NCBI GenBank assembly: GCA_030435675.1
Contig: CM059625.1
Location: 806,001 to 870,000, forward strand
Direction: 5' to 3'
Source: Steinernema hermaphroditum
Lineage: Eukaryota > Nematoda > Chromadorea > Rhabditida > Steinernematidae
Length of the DNA: 64,000 bases
Part shown: positions 48,001-61,400 of the stretch, piece after piece
Position numbering within the stretch: the first letter of the stretch is position 1
How the letters are laid out: each line of letters begins with the position of its first letter
Notes under the pieces: model-generated
What the model saw: only the letters and a program-made list of their open reading frames with translations
Told to the model about the DNA's origin: nothing
Databases searched by the model: none
Program-made: the position numbers and the translations under genes

Positions 48001-50831
48001 ATGATATCGATAAGAGTGTTTGGTGTAAGCACGCGGCTCTGATATGAATGAGTGATAGGCACTTAACGATAAGTGTCAACAGGCACCAATACTAAAGTTA
48101 TTTAGGAATACGTGTTCGTAAATTTCCAGCATTTCAATTTAGGCACTTTAAGACTTTCCCCAAAATGACGAATTCAAGCAGTCTTTGAATTACGCAGGCC
48201 ACATACATAATAGCTAGTGCTTCATTGATTCTACGATATGCACTTTGCAGGTGCTTGTCGGTTAGAAGTTCCGAAAGGGTCGAAAAGTGCTGAATAAAAA
48301 ATGCAGCTGTGCGTCACAACGAGAAGTTCTTCCTGATTTTCACAATTTAGAAGCCTTTAGAAGATGACGTTAAGGCACAGAGGTGAAACTCACCTTTTTG
48401 TTTGCACTTTCATGAAATTGTGCAAAAACTGACCCCATCTGTTTGAAAAAGCTGCATCATGTTTGCAGTATGATTGTCTACCACACCAAAAATACACAAA
48501 GTGACCCTTCAGTAATCTTTAATGATCCCTGCTTTGTTGAGAATAAGCCGGGCGACCCATCATTTGCACTACTTCGTTCATCGCTTGCGCTTTACACTCT
48601 ACGCAGGCCGTTGGCCACTCATTATTAATCAAATTTAAATTACTTGTTTTGCACAACCGGCTCATCGACTCACCCTTGCAGCGGCTGCAGAGTCAACTGA
48701 TCGATTAAAGACGATCGGATGGTCGGGTGGGTCGATCTCTGAGTCGCTGAACATGTCGGCCCGTTTGCGCCGAACGCTCGCGAATGAGTCGACGTCAATG
48801 GCACTTCGACTTCGGGAAACACTGGCTGGGACGTTTTTATCCCAATTGGTATCTAAAGGCAAATAATACTTTCATAAGTATATTTTTGGGTAAAAGGTGA
48901 AGGACAATAGAAACAGAAAATAATCAATCTCGTTGAAGTACTGGGAACTCAATAACATAAACGGTGTATCTCGCTCAGAATTTCCCCGATTCATGGAAAA
49001 TCCATAAACTTTTAGAGTGAAAAAATAACAAAGCGAATCAAACTCCGAGGATGTCCTTCTCCTACTCAGCGTTTTCCTTTCCCTACAAGGTTTTGAACCG
49101 GTCAGTGCTCAGTATGATACGGTTGAGATTTGCCGCCTTACCTGTCCGTGGTTTCTGTTGCACACCGCGATATGGCACGGAACCACCAGTGGAATGTCCG
49201 AATCCCCTCCGAGGCAATCTCGGCGATGACGATTCGCTTTTCTCATCAGTTGAACGACGTTCCGCCTGTTTCGCTCGCAACTCCATCATCGTTCTTGCGA
49301 GTGCCGTGTTGAACACTAAATAAGCACAGCTGTTGTGTTAAATATGCAAATGTTCGACGCTTTGAAGAGGGCCGCAAACGTACCCGGTGGAGACGTTGGT
49401 GTCTCAGGTGCCGCAGAAGCGGAGGACGCTGCCCGTTGTCGGCCCGTCGGTGGTTTTTTGGAGTCGAAAGACGAAAAGTCGGCTAAAAGGAATTCCATTG
49501 AATAGGAGTTTTGAATTCCTTGGAAAGACGACTAGGAATAAAAGAAAAATGTATGCCCCTACCGAATCAACATCATGGAAATAAAAATCTCGTCCGGAAC
49601 CGGACAGGGGCTCGCCCGGAACCGGAATCAACTTTCTTATCTATGTAACTAATGACTATGTCTAACGTCGTACCAGGTCGAGGCTTACGTTTCCGACACA
49701 CCGGATCATGTTAATGTCAAATTAGGAGTTTCTCACATTTGCGAAACCGTGCAGCGCCATCCGATTGATATCCGTTAGTGAAATTGCTCCCCGCAGGAGG
49801 TCGTCGGTGATGTGTCGATGCCGGTGCGGGCGGTCTTCGTTCATTCTTGGTCGCCTCCTCAAAATCGCTCATGATATTTTCCAATGAATCACTGAAAGCA
49901 CGCATCTTTCAATTTGAATATATGAGATCGTACGCTCACCCAAGAATTGAGTCTAGTGGACTCATTAAAGAGCGATCGCGGTCCGACGAGAATGACAGGG
50001 GCTCGTCCAGCGATGCCGACGGTGGGTATCGGTTTCGGGAACGCGGGTAGTCGACCTTTGCCTAAACGAATGCCAACTGACTGGACAAGTTGATGTTGGC
50101 CGAGTGAGAAGACGAAGTGCGAAGCAAGTTGTCGATTATTAGTAAAATCGATCACCGTATCAAGTTTCACTGATGAAACATGGTGCAAAGTTTCTTAGAA
50201 AGGTGTCGTTTTTCTCCGTAATCGTTTTCTTTCTTATGTCGTTTTTACTATACATTATTATGCTTGTTTTAAATGCAATAATTTGACATACAGATGTTAG
50301 GTAAACGGTCCAGATATTTTCAATCGATCTTTAACTACCTTAGTTACAGAAACCAGAAGATAGATGCTGATGTTAAGATTAGTAATACAACGGGATTATT
50401 CTTATCAATCCATTACTGACAGCTCTACTGATAGAGTATAAGCTGTACGTATTATGCCAATTGTCTCAATTCTGTTCAAGTGCCTTCCTTAATCGGATTA
50501 AAGTTAAGCAGCATCAACTAAGCTGTAAGGTATTCTAAATTTGTGTCCGGAGAACTTCAATATGAGTGAAACTTATTCTTTCAAAGAGATGGACCCTAGC
50601 AAAAACAAGTATTTGCAAAGGTAATCAGAATTTATGCTCGAAATATTGTCCACAGAAATGGCACAATGCATCCCTCACATAGCATTCATTTAAAGAACTT
50701 ACAGCAGTAGCCCGTTGGCTGCCATTGGCGACATTTTCGGCATACCGTACGAAATCCACTTCAATATGGCACCCATAGGGACAACAATTGCATTTGCTGC
50801 CGAAACGGGCCCTCGTCGACGGAATAGACAT
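45010..50831 (-). CDS. vab-19: KANK family ankyrin-repeat protein (VAB-19)
   Basis: Thirteen exons in order, 50831-50703, 50061-49940, 49891-49737, 49482-49384, 49315-49142, 48852-48674, 47966-47620, 47575-47079, 47030-46348, 46160-46033, 45988-45469, 45367-45167 and 45123-45010, join in phase to 1,115 residues, near the size I recall for C. elegans VAB-19. A KN-like motif at about 17-34 reads [19 protein letters not shown] long Ser/Pro-rich disordered middle follows, with a short coiled-coil segment ([16 protein letters not shown]). Five ankyrin repeats occupy about 930-1095, including [17 protein letters not shown] and [21 protein letters not shown] proteins link integrin/talin sites and the cortex to microtubules and actin; VAB-19 acts at epidermal attachments in worms. 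A TTTATTTCAG acceptor lies 36 bases before the ATG, with an in-frame stop in between. Optional exons are possible in the 0.7 kb intron at 47967-48673. Confidence 0.9.
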
Positions 50832-53393
50832 TCAAAATACACAGTGACCAATATGTACAGAAAACACCTGAAATAAACAAAGTGGAATCTGCCCCTTTTC
50901 TGCAACCGATGGAATGCACCGGTGGCGGAATAAATGGAACCGCGAAATGTTGGCGAAGAAGAAAAAGGAACTGTGTGGCGATCGACGACCACTTCTCGAT
51001 CGTGTGTTGTTATCACCAGCAACACCACCGGTGGTCGAGTCGTCTCTGACGACGGCGGCGGTTCGATGAGAACACGACTCGAAGTCGAAACCCTTTACGG
51101 CAAGGATGGGAAGGACGTGACGACGCACATTGTTGCTGCGATCCCGTTTCTTCCGCGCCCACTTTTATTGCTTGGCACACGCGTGATCTGTATGTTTTCC
51201 GTACACATGGCATCGTCGTCATCGTGTCCCTCTGGCAGTTGTTTGCATAAAAGCATTACTTAATAATGGAAACGGAAAAAACCTCTTCATAGGTGAGCCT
51301 ATTTTATAGTAAACGGTACGCCAAAAGGAGACACATTTGTGCTGTGTGACCATCAAAACAACGATTACTGACAGCCGCTAAGATTCTCAGAGGAGTTGTG
51401 AAGCACACGCAAATCACAATGTGCTCTGCTCCGTTTGAAAGAATTGAAAATGCATAGCAATTGTCTGTATTGTACTGTTTAATTTCCCGTTAACTTACTA
51501 AACTTTTTAGATACTTTTCATCTATATTTTATGTAATATAACAAAGTGATGGCCTCGAATCACTAATGTGTGCATTTGCAGTGTGCCGTAACTCGGAAAT
51601 ATTTCACTACAAATGCTTATATTTTGGATAACGCATAACAACAGTAGGTTGACGTCAAAAGCCACAGTTTTCCAAGCAGTTAGTAAACAGGACAGGAAGG
51701 CGAAAGTAAAAATAAAGATGATCGAACGGAGCTTGCTCATGTTTTCATACGATTTTGAGCAATAAAAATTTAATTATCAAGTTTTACGACTGTCGACTTT
51801 TACGACTGGGCTCATGCCAACAGGCTAGCATATACGTTACGAATCCACAGCAAGCATCGTAATCTTAAAGAAGCAAAGTTGTGAGCTTTTAGAAAATACG
51901 TACATCTGGGCAGGGGGGGTTTACCCGAGACATAAACAATAAACGACTGAGACCGTGGAAAGGCGGCGATTTCAAATAAGAATATCCACAATTTAAAGTC
52001 CCAGCATTGGTCAGTTTTTTGCCTCGCCGTCGAGATGACAAATTGACCGCACCGAATTACAACTCGTTATTTTGTCAAAGGCGACAGAAAAGCCGTAGCG
52101 GAGTGGCAATTAAACACCTACGCGGTATGGATGGCATTATTGAAAGGCACCCCTGTTTATAGAACAACAAGGAACGACGAATTTTTACAGCAGCTGACCA
52201 ACACTGAAGCAAGAAGCGATAGATTGACGAACACCTCCTATCGTTCCGTAGTGCTATGTGATGTGAAAAATAACAGATAGGATCCATTCAGGGCCGACAG
52301 AGTTCCGCATCGGCGTGAAATCATCGAAGTTAATAATTCCAGAAAGCTAAGGGTTCACCAGGAATAATAGACAATAGTACAAATCGGAGCATCTCACAAA
52401 CCATGATTTCAAATCGGAGTCCACAGATATTATTACAAAATGTGACTCATCTCCTTACGACGAGCCCGATCATCAAAAAAAACCAACGGCCGGAAAAGGG
52501 GTTTAGCTATACGCCTGGACAAACAAGTAGTATCCATTCGGCTGTACGTTGGTCTAACATTATCTCATTAGTAACATGCCTACTAGCTAAGCGAACGGTA
52601 ACAGCGAATGAATCTTGCGGTATTCCCAGCCAATATCTGCTAAAATGTGAGATCTGCGGATCTCCTTGGGCACAGAAATACGCACGTTAGTATCGAAAAT
52701 GAACCAAACATTTGCCAGTTGGAAGCATGGTCACCCTTAAAGTAACCATTTCCTCATCAAAATGTCATAAAATCACAGGTTCCTCAATAAGCCAGATCGT
52801 AAGTCATCATATCACTTCCTACCGGTTCTGTCGCCCGGGTCGTCATTTATACGAATAGTAACGGCCGCAATGTCTTAGGTGCCCGGCGGCGGAATGAAGA
52901 AATGAAGATGCACGCCCAGGCATGCGAACGATGCGCGCGTACGCAAAGTGAACGAGTCCTTCCTGCGTTGTCGTCGAGCAACAGCAGCACAGAAAGATTT
53001 AATTAATGCGCACGACAGTCGGACGGCGATGGATGGCGATCATGGGCAATCGAGCGCGCAACAAATTGGGGACGACACCAGCGACGATGGTTCGCAGTAG
53101 CCCCGCTTGGTGGCTTGTGAATTGCGGTAAAAATGGCCGACTAGGCACGTTTTCATCGTCGAGCGCACATATTTACCGTAATCTGGTTTCGTTTCATAAG
53201 CTCACTAAGGAATCGTCGTAGGCGGGGTTGAGCTTAGGCATTTACACGCGCTCTTTCCGATTTCCTTTCGATGTTGCCAATTTTCTTGGGATTTTTTGTC
53301 GAATCGCGATCAACGCCACTCACCGACAATACCCGTCTACCATAAGCAAACACGTTCAATTTCATATCCATGCATATGTGAATACATAAACAG
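50832..53393. other. Upstream region of vab-19, no gene supported
   Basis: About 2.6 kb. The first 0.4 kb is GC-richer and has open frames on both strands (50934-51263) but no motif, consistent with a vab-19 promoter region. The remainder is AT-rich. I looked for the N-terminal part of a SAPS domain on the plus strand here and did not find it. Confidence 0.4.
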
Positions 53394-53465
53394 TCAAGGC
53401 CACCGCCGGAGAGGATGGATCAGCCAAGGATGTGCGCTTCGGGTACTTGGGCAACATCATCGAAG
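53394..53465 (+). CDS. Orphan exon, weakly like a SAPS-domain segment
   Basis: A 72-base open segment lies between a strong acceptor (CATAAACAG) and a donor (G|GTAATA). It reads KATAGEDGSAKD then VRFGYLGNIIE with GC-rich third positions, unlike its surroundings. The core resembles the GYMGHLTRIAN segment of SAPS/PP6-regulatory proteins. It ends in phase 1 and would join the segment at 55326 in frame. No start codon or upstream SAPS exons are visible, so this is either part of a gene I cannot complete or a fragment. Confidence 0.35.
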
Positions 53466-55325
53466 GTAATAAAAGGCGAAGGTCGTTCGACATCGTAAAA
53501 GTTGCATTGCACATGCGCCAGCAAGACCGCCTTCATAATATACATATCCGGTCACATCTCCATTGGGTCAATTATGGATTGAGTGAGCGGTATCTGGAAC
53601 CATGAGGTAGTGTGGGCTATTTCCTAAGCTGTTCAGTATGATGTTGTTATTTTAGTACGAATGAAGTAAACGATCTGATTGGTAGCAGGAAGAAACCATT
53701 GAAGTTTGTTATGAAAACACCTGCGTTTTTCATATTTCCTGCACTCTAGACGTAAATGGTTTGTATCAGGTAGAGACATTCTCGACTGTTGTCAACTTGA
53801 TGCATACCCTGACTTGTTGGCAGTGGGAGAATAGCGGTGAGATTTCGAATCAGATTCGTTAACTCCAATAATATTTAACACTTCTTCGACGGATTATCAA
53901 CGGAAAGCGGTTCGACTTTGAGCTATACGCCAAGAATTTTGTTCTCGGTCTTTGATGTGCCGCCATCACAAAACAATAAATGATGAAAAAAATGTTACGG
54001 TAAAAAGCGAATTGTACCGCAGCAAAGACCACCGTCAAATCTGATATAGTAGTGCAATTCGGAGAGTACGATTCCAATCAAAATACGATCAGTGAGGTGT
54101 CTAAAGAGTTATGCAAACAGTAGGAGCGGGATCGGTTTTCACAGCACTCGATCTCTTCGCACTTTAGCTGCTGATGGTTTACAAAAACAGCCCAAGTCAA
54201 ACTGCATTCCAATATCATCAGATCTATGCCAACAGGATAGAGATTCTTTCAGAATAGAGATACTCCCAAAACATTGTGGAAAGATGAGGCGTTATGAAGA
54301 TAAGCCGATAAATTCACCACTAACGCCCTTGGATCATCGGGAACTGCCCACAACATAAAACATAAGATCCATAAAACGCTCACGGCCGTGCGCTACAATA
54401 CCAAACATTACAATAAAGCTATCTACGTAAGTTATCAGGTCAGCGCAAAGCCTCGGAAACGTTCCACTTTGACAAAAAGAGGCATTGCTTTTCTAGTGAC
54501 GACTAGATAACCGGAATTTTTGCAGAAGGTCAAAGACGTATCAAAATGCGATTTGCAGGCATGTGGGTGTGGTAACGAAAAGCGCGCTGTAACTAGTTTA
54601 AAATTGCTGAAGAGCACGTATCAATATCCAGCGTAGGACAAGTTGTTTGCGTTTTTTCATCACGCAGCACTTGGAACACAAAGTAAATAAAGCGCAAGAA
54701 ACGTTGCAAAATTGCACAAAGTAAGGAAGAAAACAGAGATCATCTGAGATCTGCGCACATGCATCAAGGTAATCAAAAAACACTTGAGTGACTCACTTCA
54801 GCAGTGTCGTCATGAACAGTTAAGTTCGATGAATTAAGAAATTCCAACGCAACGTTCACTTCATCCCATTATTGGCAGCATCAACGAAATCGCGTTAATG
54901 AAGGGTGCGGGGATCGACGAACCGGAAAGATAGACGCTTTACAACGAAAAAAGGCCAGCAGACCATCAACGCACAAAAAAAGTTTGTTGACCACCACTGT
55001 TCCCATTTTTTCCAGTGTAAAAAGATAGAAAGGAATGCGGTGTGGGATGATTAAGGACGGGAAGATTTTGAAAGTGTTATTGAAGGTTTCGATGGATGGA
55101 AATGTTTGTAATAAGCTTGACAAAAGAAATGTGCTCATCAAACCTGCACTTCTTATCTTTGCGCTACACCGTTTTTTGCTACACCGCTACACCGATTGCA
55201 CGCTAAAATTTGCAGCATACATTTTACAATAGTTTGCAGAGATTCTATTTAAATTCTTGCTTAGCTCAGATCGCTTTTCTCAAATCTCAATAGTATTCAA
55301 TTTACTATTACAGTAATCTGTGCAG
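53466..55325. other. Possible 1.9 kb intron or intergenic DNA
   Basis: No coding exon is recognised. If the two flanking exon-like segments belong together, this is their intron. Confidence 0.3.
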
Positions 55326-55492
55326 TGGCGATAACGGTTCAGAATAAACAAAAACGCGGCCAGGTCATGAACGATTACAATCGAAAAGTCGCCCGGGGAG
55401 ATCAACTGTCAGCAACCACAGAAGGTGGCTACGCCAATGGTGGCTTCGAGGGGACGGACGCTGCGGCCAAAACAGTTAAACTGTCAGAATAT
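55326..55492 (+). CDS. Orphan exon following the SAPS-like segment
   Basis: This 167-base segment follows CTGTGCAG and ends at a GTTTGT donor. With the two leading bases completing the codon opened at 53465, the frame reads VAITVQNKQKRGQVMNDYN and continues open to SEY. A Gly-rich run (GGYANGGFEG) follows. A methionine at 55367 could also serve as a start after trans-splicing, giving 42 codons. Codon use is GC-richer than the flanks. No domain is certain; the first third would match the helix after GYMGHL in SAPS proteins. Confidence 0.35.
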
Positions 55493-58400
55493 GTTTGTTT
55501 ATTCGCCGCTGTGCGCAAAGAAGTGTCGCGACCGGTGACCCTAAGTAATAGACCGGTAAACAAACAGATATAAGGAGACGTTTCAGGCTCACAGGATTCC
55601 GACATTGCTTGTGGAGCGCGATAACACTCCCGACTGATGTGTGATATCGGTTGCGAATGCGTGAAAATCTGGTTTCGCGCACTGTAGTTCGGCGGCCGCT
55701 TAACTTGCGTTGAATGAAATGGGACTTATCTAACTAACTGAGTGGTTGTTTCTTTCTGCTTATAGTGGTAGCTGTTTACCAGTTTTGGGCGATTGACCTT
55801 TTACGCGTCAATATAAGAGCAGCTCCAAAAATGTAAGAAATTGATGTTAGCTCTCTGTTTTTGGATTGGCCTGTACAAGTCATACGGAACTTATCAGAAA
55901 ATATCCTAGCCTAAACACTTCTCGAGCTCTCAAGAAAAGAGAACAAATAATTACCATCAAAAAACGAGCGATAACTTGAACACGAGGACGGTTAAACACC
56001 GACATAGTATTTTTATCTGTATGCAGAAACAAACTACCAGAAACTTTTAGACTTTAAAAGGTCTACTCGAACTTTCAATCCGAGATTATATTGCTAAAAC
56101 TTATTGCTTTCTTATTGAGCCATAGTTTTTTGTGTCATTCTTATGCTTGCCGACGGAATTTGAGGAACACCGCACGCAAAGGGGCCAAGGTTTCGACAAA
56201 TACTCGACAAATCTTGAAGGAGGCGTGTGTAATAGTCGTCATGAGCCACTGAAACGCTGAATGAATCGTTCCTCGCACCCTGAGGAGGCGTCATAGATCA
56301 ATAGCAAACGATGGCGATCGGACGGTGGCAGCGGTTTTCTCCCACCACTACCACAACTCTCCACTTGCCCCCAAGTATGGCGGAGAGGCGGCCAGTGCGC
56401 TTTCTCCCAGCTGTGCGATCGGTAAAGTACTTTCGAGGAGAGCTTCAATGGGATATGATCGTGCGGCGGCGTGCAGCTGAAAAGGATCAGGCTGTTCGCC
56501 GATCATAATAAGGCGATTACAGCAAACAACTCGCTGCATTCGATAACTCCGAGAGATCATAACAACGAAGCGAAGTAACTCGATGCAGTGTGAAGTTAGT
56601 GAAAGAGTATCCTAAGCTTTCATTTTCCATGAGAACACGAATAGATATTGGGACCAGGTTTTCGATGTCATGTTTCGAATAACATCTTACCCTTCAACGG
56701 TCACAACTCTGAGTCTGATCAGATTAACGTTCTTATGTGTTCCGAGTCTCAATGCGAGATATTTTCTCTAGACCCGTTTTAGCTGCTGGGTTTGCTTTTG
56801 CATTCAGAAACAAATAACATTTAATAAGCAATGGAATAAGCTTCTTACAGGTGCACATATGCAGTATAACCCAGTAGTTCGATGTAAAAATGATGTATCT
56901 TTCTTGCCTTTATGCCTTGCAATCACTTGTGGATTCAATGGAACGTGCTATGGGCCAAGAAGTCGGCTTTTACAACGGATATGATGCTGGAATTGAACCT
57001 TCGACACAGCCATCCAGATAGAGTTTACAGATGCAGCAGTACCGGTAATCGTCCAGCGTTTATATGTATGTTAACAAACGATCTTGCGTACTCATAAATG
57101 CAGTTCTGATACATCTCTAAGAGAACATGAATCTAAAATTTTAACAAGCAACTTTCATTTTAGTTAATTGTTGTTGTTTGCAGTGGAGACTTGTACAACG
57201 TTCAATGAAGTTCATGAATTTCAGAAAATGATGATAATAATCAAATGATCCCCCACAGTTGTGATATCCCCACCTGAAGGGTTGGGATGTCTCCATCTCC
57301 ATCCTGTGTTTACAGATTTTACGTTAGCCTAGAACCACTATCCCTTTTCTAAAATTCAATCAGCTGCGATATGGAATGCATCTGTGCCCTAAGTGTCACG
57401 TCACTATGTACCTGGAGAAGCACATATACCAAAGTAAGGTGCGATCGTACGGATGCAGGTTCCACTGTACCGAAGATATGCTCGAGAATTACCTTCTTCG
57501 GCACGGTTGAACGGAATTCTTTGAACATTAGTATAGAAGGATGTGTATTGAAGAAACACAGATGCCTTTTCTGATGGAAACAGAAGTGTAGTGATGTTTA
57601 CGGGTGTTATGAAATTATTAACCTAGAAGCGATGTGGGATTCTACCAGTTTGCATAATTTGCTTGAGCATAAATAATCGTTCAGTCCTACATTTAAGTTA
57701 GTGTTTCGGTGCGATTAGCTTTTATTCGTTTATTTGACGCACGACGAATTGAAATAGGTTTGTGCACTTTCTGCAGCGTTCTCTCAGTTTCAATCAAATA
57801 GTACTTAAATTTCGAAAGCTTTTCATTTTCACGGTAATGAGATTTAAATACAATGGAAGCGGCCGAAAATTCGGTTTTTCTTCAAACTTCGTATACGGCT
57901 TCTTTTCTGTTTACTGTATCTTTGCGTTTGTGATCGAGCATCCTCGCCACTAGTCATAATGATGTTTCAAGTTTTCAGAACCACTCACATAGGAAGTGGC
58001 CCCCTTTAAAACATTCTGAAAGTGCACGAAACTCGATTATCGAACTGCGGATCAAGGAAATCATTTGTACTTTTACGGCAGCGGCGATGCATCGAACACC
58101 AGTTTATGACAGCTAATGATGTGCCCTCTCGGGGATTTGATGGGCGGCCGCTCCGTCCTCACAACCCCGAAGGTTTACAATCGCCACGGGAAATTTGCAT
58201 TTGTAGCCGATTATTTACGTCGTCACTGCGGTGCACAGAACGCCGTTCGCCCTCGTTCCGGCCGTTGCCGGGCACCACGTGTGCCCTCCGGTCACCTCGC
58301 TGTATATTAATGCGACTCAGACGAGATTTCTCGATTATAATGATAGCGAAGCCACAGGGAAACTGTGGAACAGTTGCTGCGTTCCCGGTTGTTTTCTGCT

Positions 58401-61400
58401 CATTCGGCTTGTGTTTGTTGACGTTCTCCGCTCACTTTCAATGATCGCTGTCCGGCAGAAGGTTCGTTTCTTTTCACTTATCATTTCACCCTGTAACTTT
58501 TTAAAATTATGACATTCGCGTTTACTGCGTCACATTTCTAAATTGACATTGGTCGCTCACTTGTGTGTGCTACTTTTTTCTGTCTTTTTACGGGCTGAAA
58601 GGTTGAAACTGCTAAAGTTACTAAGGGCTGAAAATTTGTTTTTCAATTTTCTGTCAAGTACATTTTCACAATTGGTCGGTCTTATAGATTGATGGGGTTG
58701 GTAGTTATGGATGTCAATAGATCGAAAGTTGTTCTCTGCATCACAGACCACCACAGCGGACGCATTAAAATTATCCAGTCAAAGTGTACACACGTTTCAA
58801 CGAATCCAGTACAGTTGTTGACTGACAGACCGCATGACGCTAACAAATGAACATAGGAAAAATGTTGTACTCATATGAAGTTCATATGAATATTCTACGA
58901 GCATCAGTGGAACCATTCAGTGGAATGGACCTCAGAAGGAGTGCAACTATTTTACGAATCGGAGAAGAAAGCTTGTCTTTCCTCCATGTTTAAAGCCAGT
59001 TCATCGTCAACTCAGTGCATCAAATGTTGCGATTGTGAAATGTTAATGGACTAGAAGAAATTAGAAGCAGGCGTAGACTACACCGAGCGCCCCGTTTTTT
59101 AGCTACATCTGCTACTCGACCATTCGCTGCCTTCTTAGAGACGAGACTAATCCGCGATCTACGGAGAACAATGCACGCGCGCCTTGTTCGCCTTCACGCG
59201 CCTCACCACCGAGTATTTCGCGTACCGAGCTAATTGGCGGCTGCTCTTGCGCGGGTCCGTCCGGCCGCCGGACGCTGGCCAGGCAATGGTCAACGAGCTG
59301 TCAGTGAGGCGAGCCCTTCGAGTGAGTTCTAGTCACTCGTGTTGTGTCCAGAGACGCACGCCGACCGGCATTCGTCCACACACATCATTTGGTGTCCATC
59401 GCGCCGTCCGCGCCATATCCATACACTGCGCGATGGACAACTCGTTTATCTCACCCATACGCTTTCCTATGCCTGACAAACTTCTCCCCTAGACCTCGCT
59501 CTTCTCTGAAATTCATAACCAACGCTCAAACAATTTTCGTCTTACATGCTTTGTCATTATCTAGTATCTTGTTTTAGTAAAGATGACTTTGATGTTTTAT
59601 GTTTACATTATGAATGTTGGATGTTGCTTTCTCAAAAATTTCTTGTAACGTTTGAAAGATTTCGAGCTTTTTTGCTCGCCCTTCTTTGCTAAGCAAACCC
59701 TACAAAGATTTTCTGCATTATGCTAGTGTTTTGTAGTAAATTTGCTGTAGCTTGAGGAAGTTCCATGCCCAGTTTGCCCAGTACCTTCAACACCGTACCA
59801 TGTCAGATACCTTAACCTTCGGTAACAGTTCAGTAACGATTGGCCATGAGAACTTCAATTTAAATATTCTTACTATTCTAACCAAGTTCATCATCTTTCT
59901 GTCCTCTGCAACAGCCCCCGATGACTCCGCAGCGCTCTCTCCCGCACATGCGATCTCAATTAATGAAAAACTAATTATTTCCTGCTCCTGCTACTTTTTT
60001 ATTCTCGCAATTATCGATCAATTATGGTCTTCTGATGGCGCTTATGCGATTCGTTGAACGGAAGTCGGTCGCCTCCGCAAAAGGCAGTCGTCAAAGACTC
60101 CCCGCCTGAGGGCCACTTGTACTCTTGGTCCGCTTTCCCGACTGCCCCAAAAATTGATCTTTTCCCTAAAGGCGCTTCGGGCTGCCCGTTGAAAGAGAGG
60201 GTCAGAAATGGGCGCCCGAATGTCCCCATATTCGCCTTCGGCGTCTTCTCCTGTTTCGTCTATTGCATATTCAAAAATGTTTATAAAACGGTTAATCCCA
60301 ATTCGCGACGCAATTGACGCAAAGCAGCCGCAGCCTCTCCGTCTGCAGTCGTCGTTCAAGGCCCGAGGTCGTGGTGCCCACCCACTCGCCTTCGCTTCCA
60401 CCCATTCACGGCTTCTTTTTGCACACGCACACACACGGTCCCAGGAGTGATTCACACGATTTCATATCTCGAGAAGAGATCGGTCGTTGCGACAACAGTA
60501 CAAGGAAACAACGATGACGGCTTTCCTTGCTGTTAGCACGCGTACATGATGGCTGTCCCGTGCAGTCATCTCACAGCTATACGATCTGTCGATCGGCTAA
60601 TCTTAAAGATAACGTGTAATTCGAACTGTGTGAGTCCAGTAGGTCTTTCCATGAGGACGGTTTTTATAGTATTTTATAGTATATTTATAATGCACTCTCT
60701 ATTAGCACGCCCATTTTTGTATGTAAAACCGTTTGTGTGTAAGTTGCTTTCTGCTTTCAAAGGATTTATGAGGCTTTACCGAACCACAATGCGTTTTCAT
60801 TCAGTCACACCAGCGGTTTTGCACACTGAATCCCTCCAGCAGCACGCGATAAACAAAACAAGCTCTGCTAGTGGCATAAGACCATGATGAGTGTTGTCCA
60901 TCAGCGCCGAGGCTTAGGCAGTTTGGAAAGGACGTGCTTCTTCGACCGCTTTCGTCTTCCTCTATAAGTCACTTATTCCTTCCGTTTCATGCTATTTCGG
61001 TTCCCTGTGCCTTGTGATCAAAGACTGTTTATATTCAACGACAATCAAATGTGGAACGATGCACTTTAATGACATGTTTTCCATACAGTAGCTCAGCGCA
61101 CAGTTGAATGGAAAACAATTTAGCATTTTACTCTGATGTTTGCGCTTCGGATTCAACAGCACCGTAGAATTCCAATACTTATCAATCCAGTTACCTTTCT
61201 TCGAATAGATTTCGCACTTTCTGGCCTTCTTTGTCTTTTGTCAAAGAGTTTTTGTGACTGTTCATTGAAATATACTGTTCCTTCCTAGAGAAGCTGATGG
61301 AACGCATGTTGTCAGTTAGTGCCCTTTCTCTCGTGAAATGATATAGGCACCAAAAAACTATGAAATATTCACTTCGTGACATGAGCTGTTGTTCAGTGGC

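Noticed and set aside
49540..49640. Segment upstream of vab-19 exon 4 that looked like another exon
   Set aside because: No frame gives the phase needed by both neighbours, while exons 49891-49737 and 49482-49384 join directly in frame.
56890..57021. 43-codon plus-strand frame with a hydrophobic start
   Set aside because: It could resemble a small secreted peptide, but there is no cleavage site, splice acceptor or family match to support it.
58022..58512. Overlapping plus-strand frames of 140 and 93 codons
   Set aside because: Two frames overlap in a GC-rich island without a domain; considered a regulatory island rather than a gene.
60042..60455. 137-codon minus-strand frame
   Set aside because: Antiparallel frames are equally open on the plus strand and no motif is present; composition artefact.
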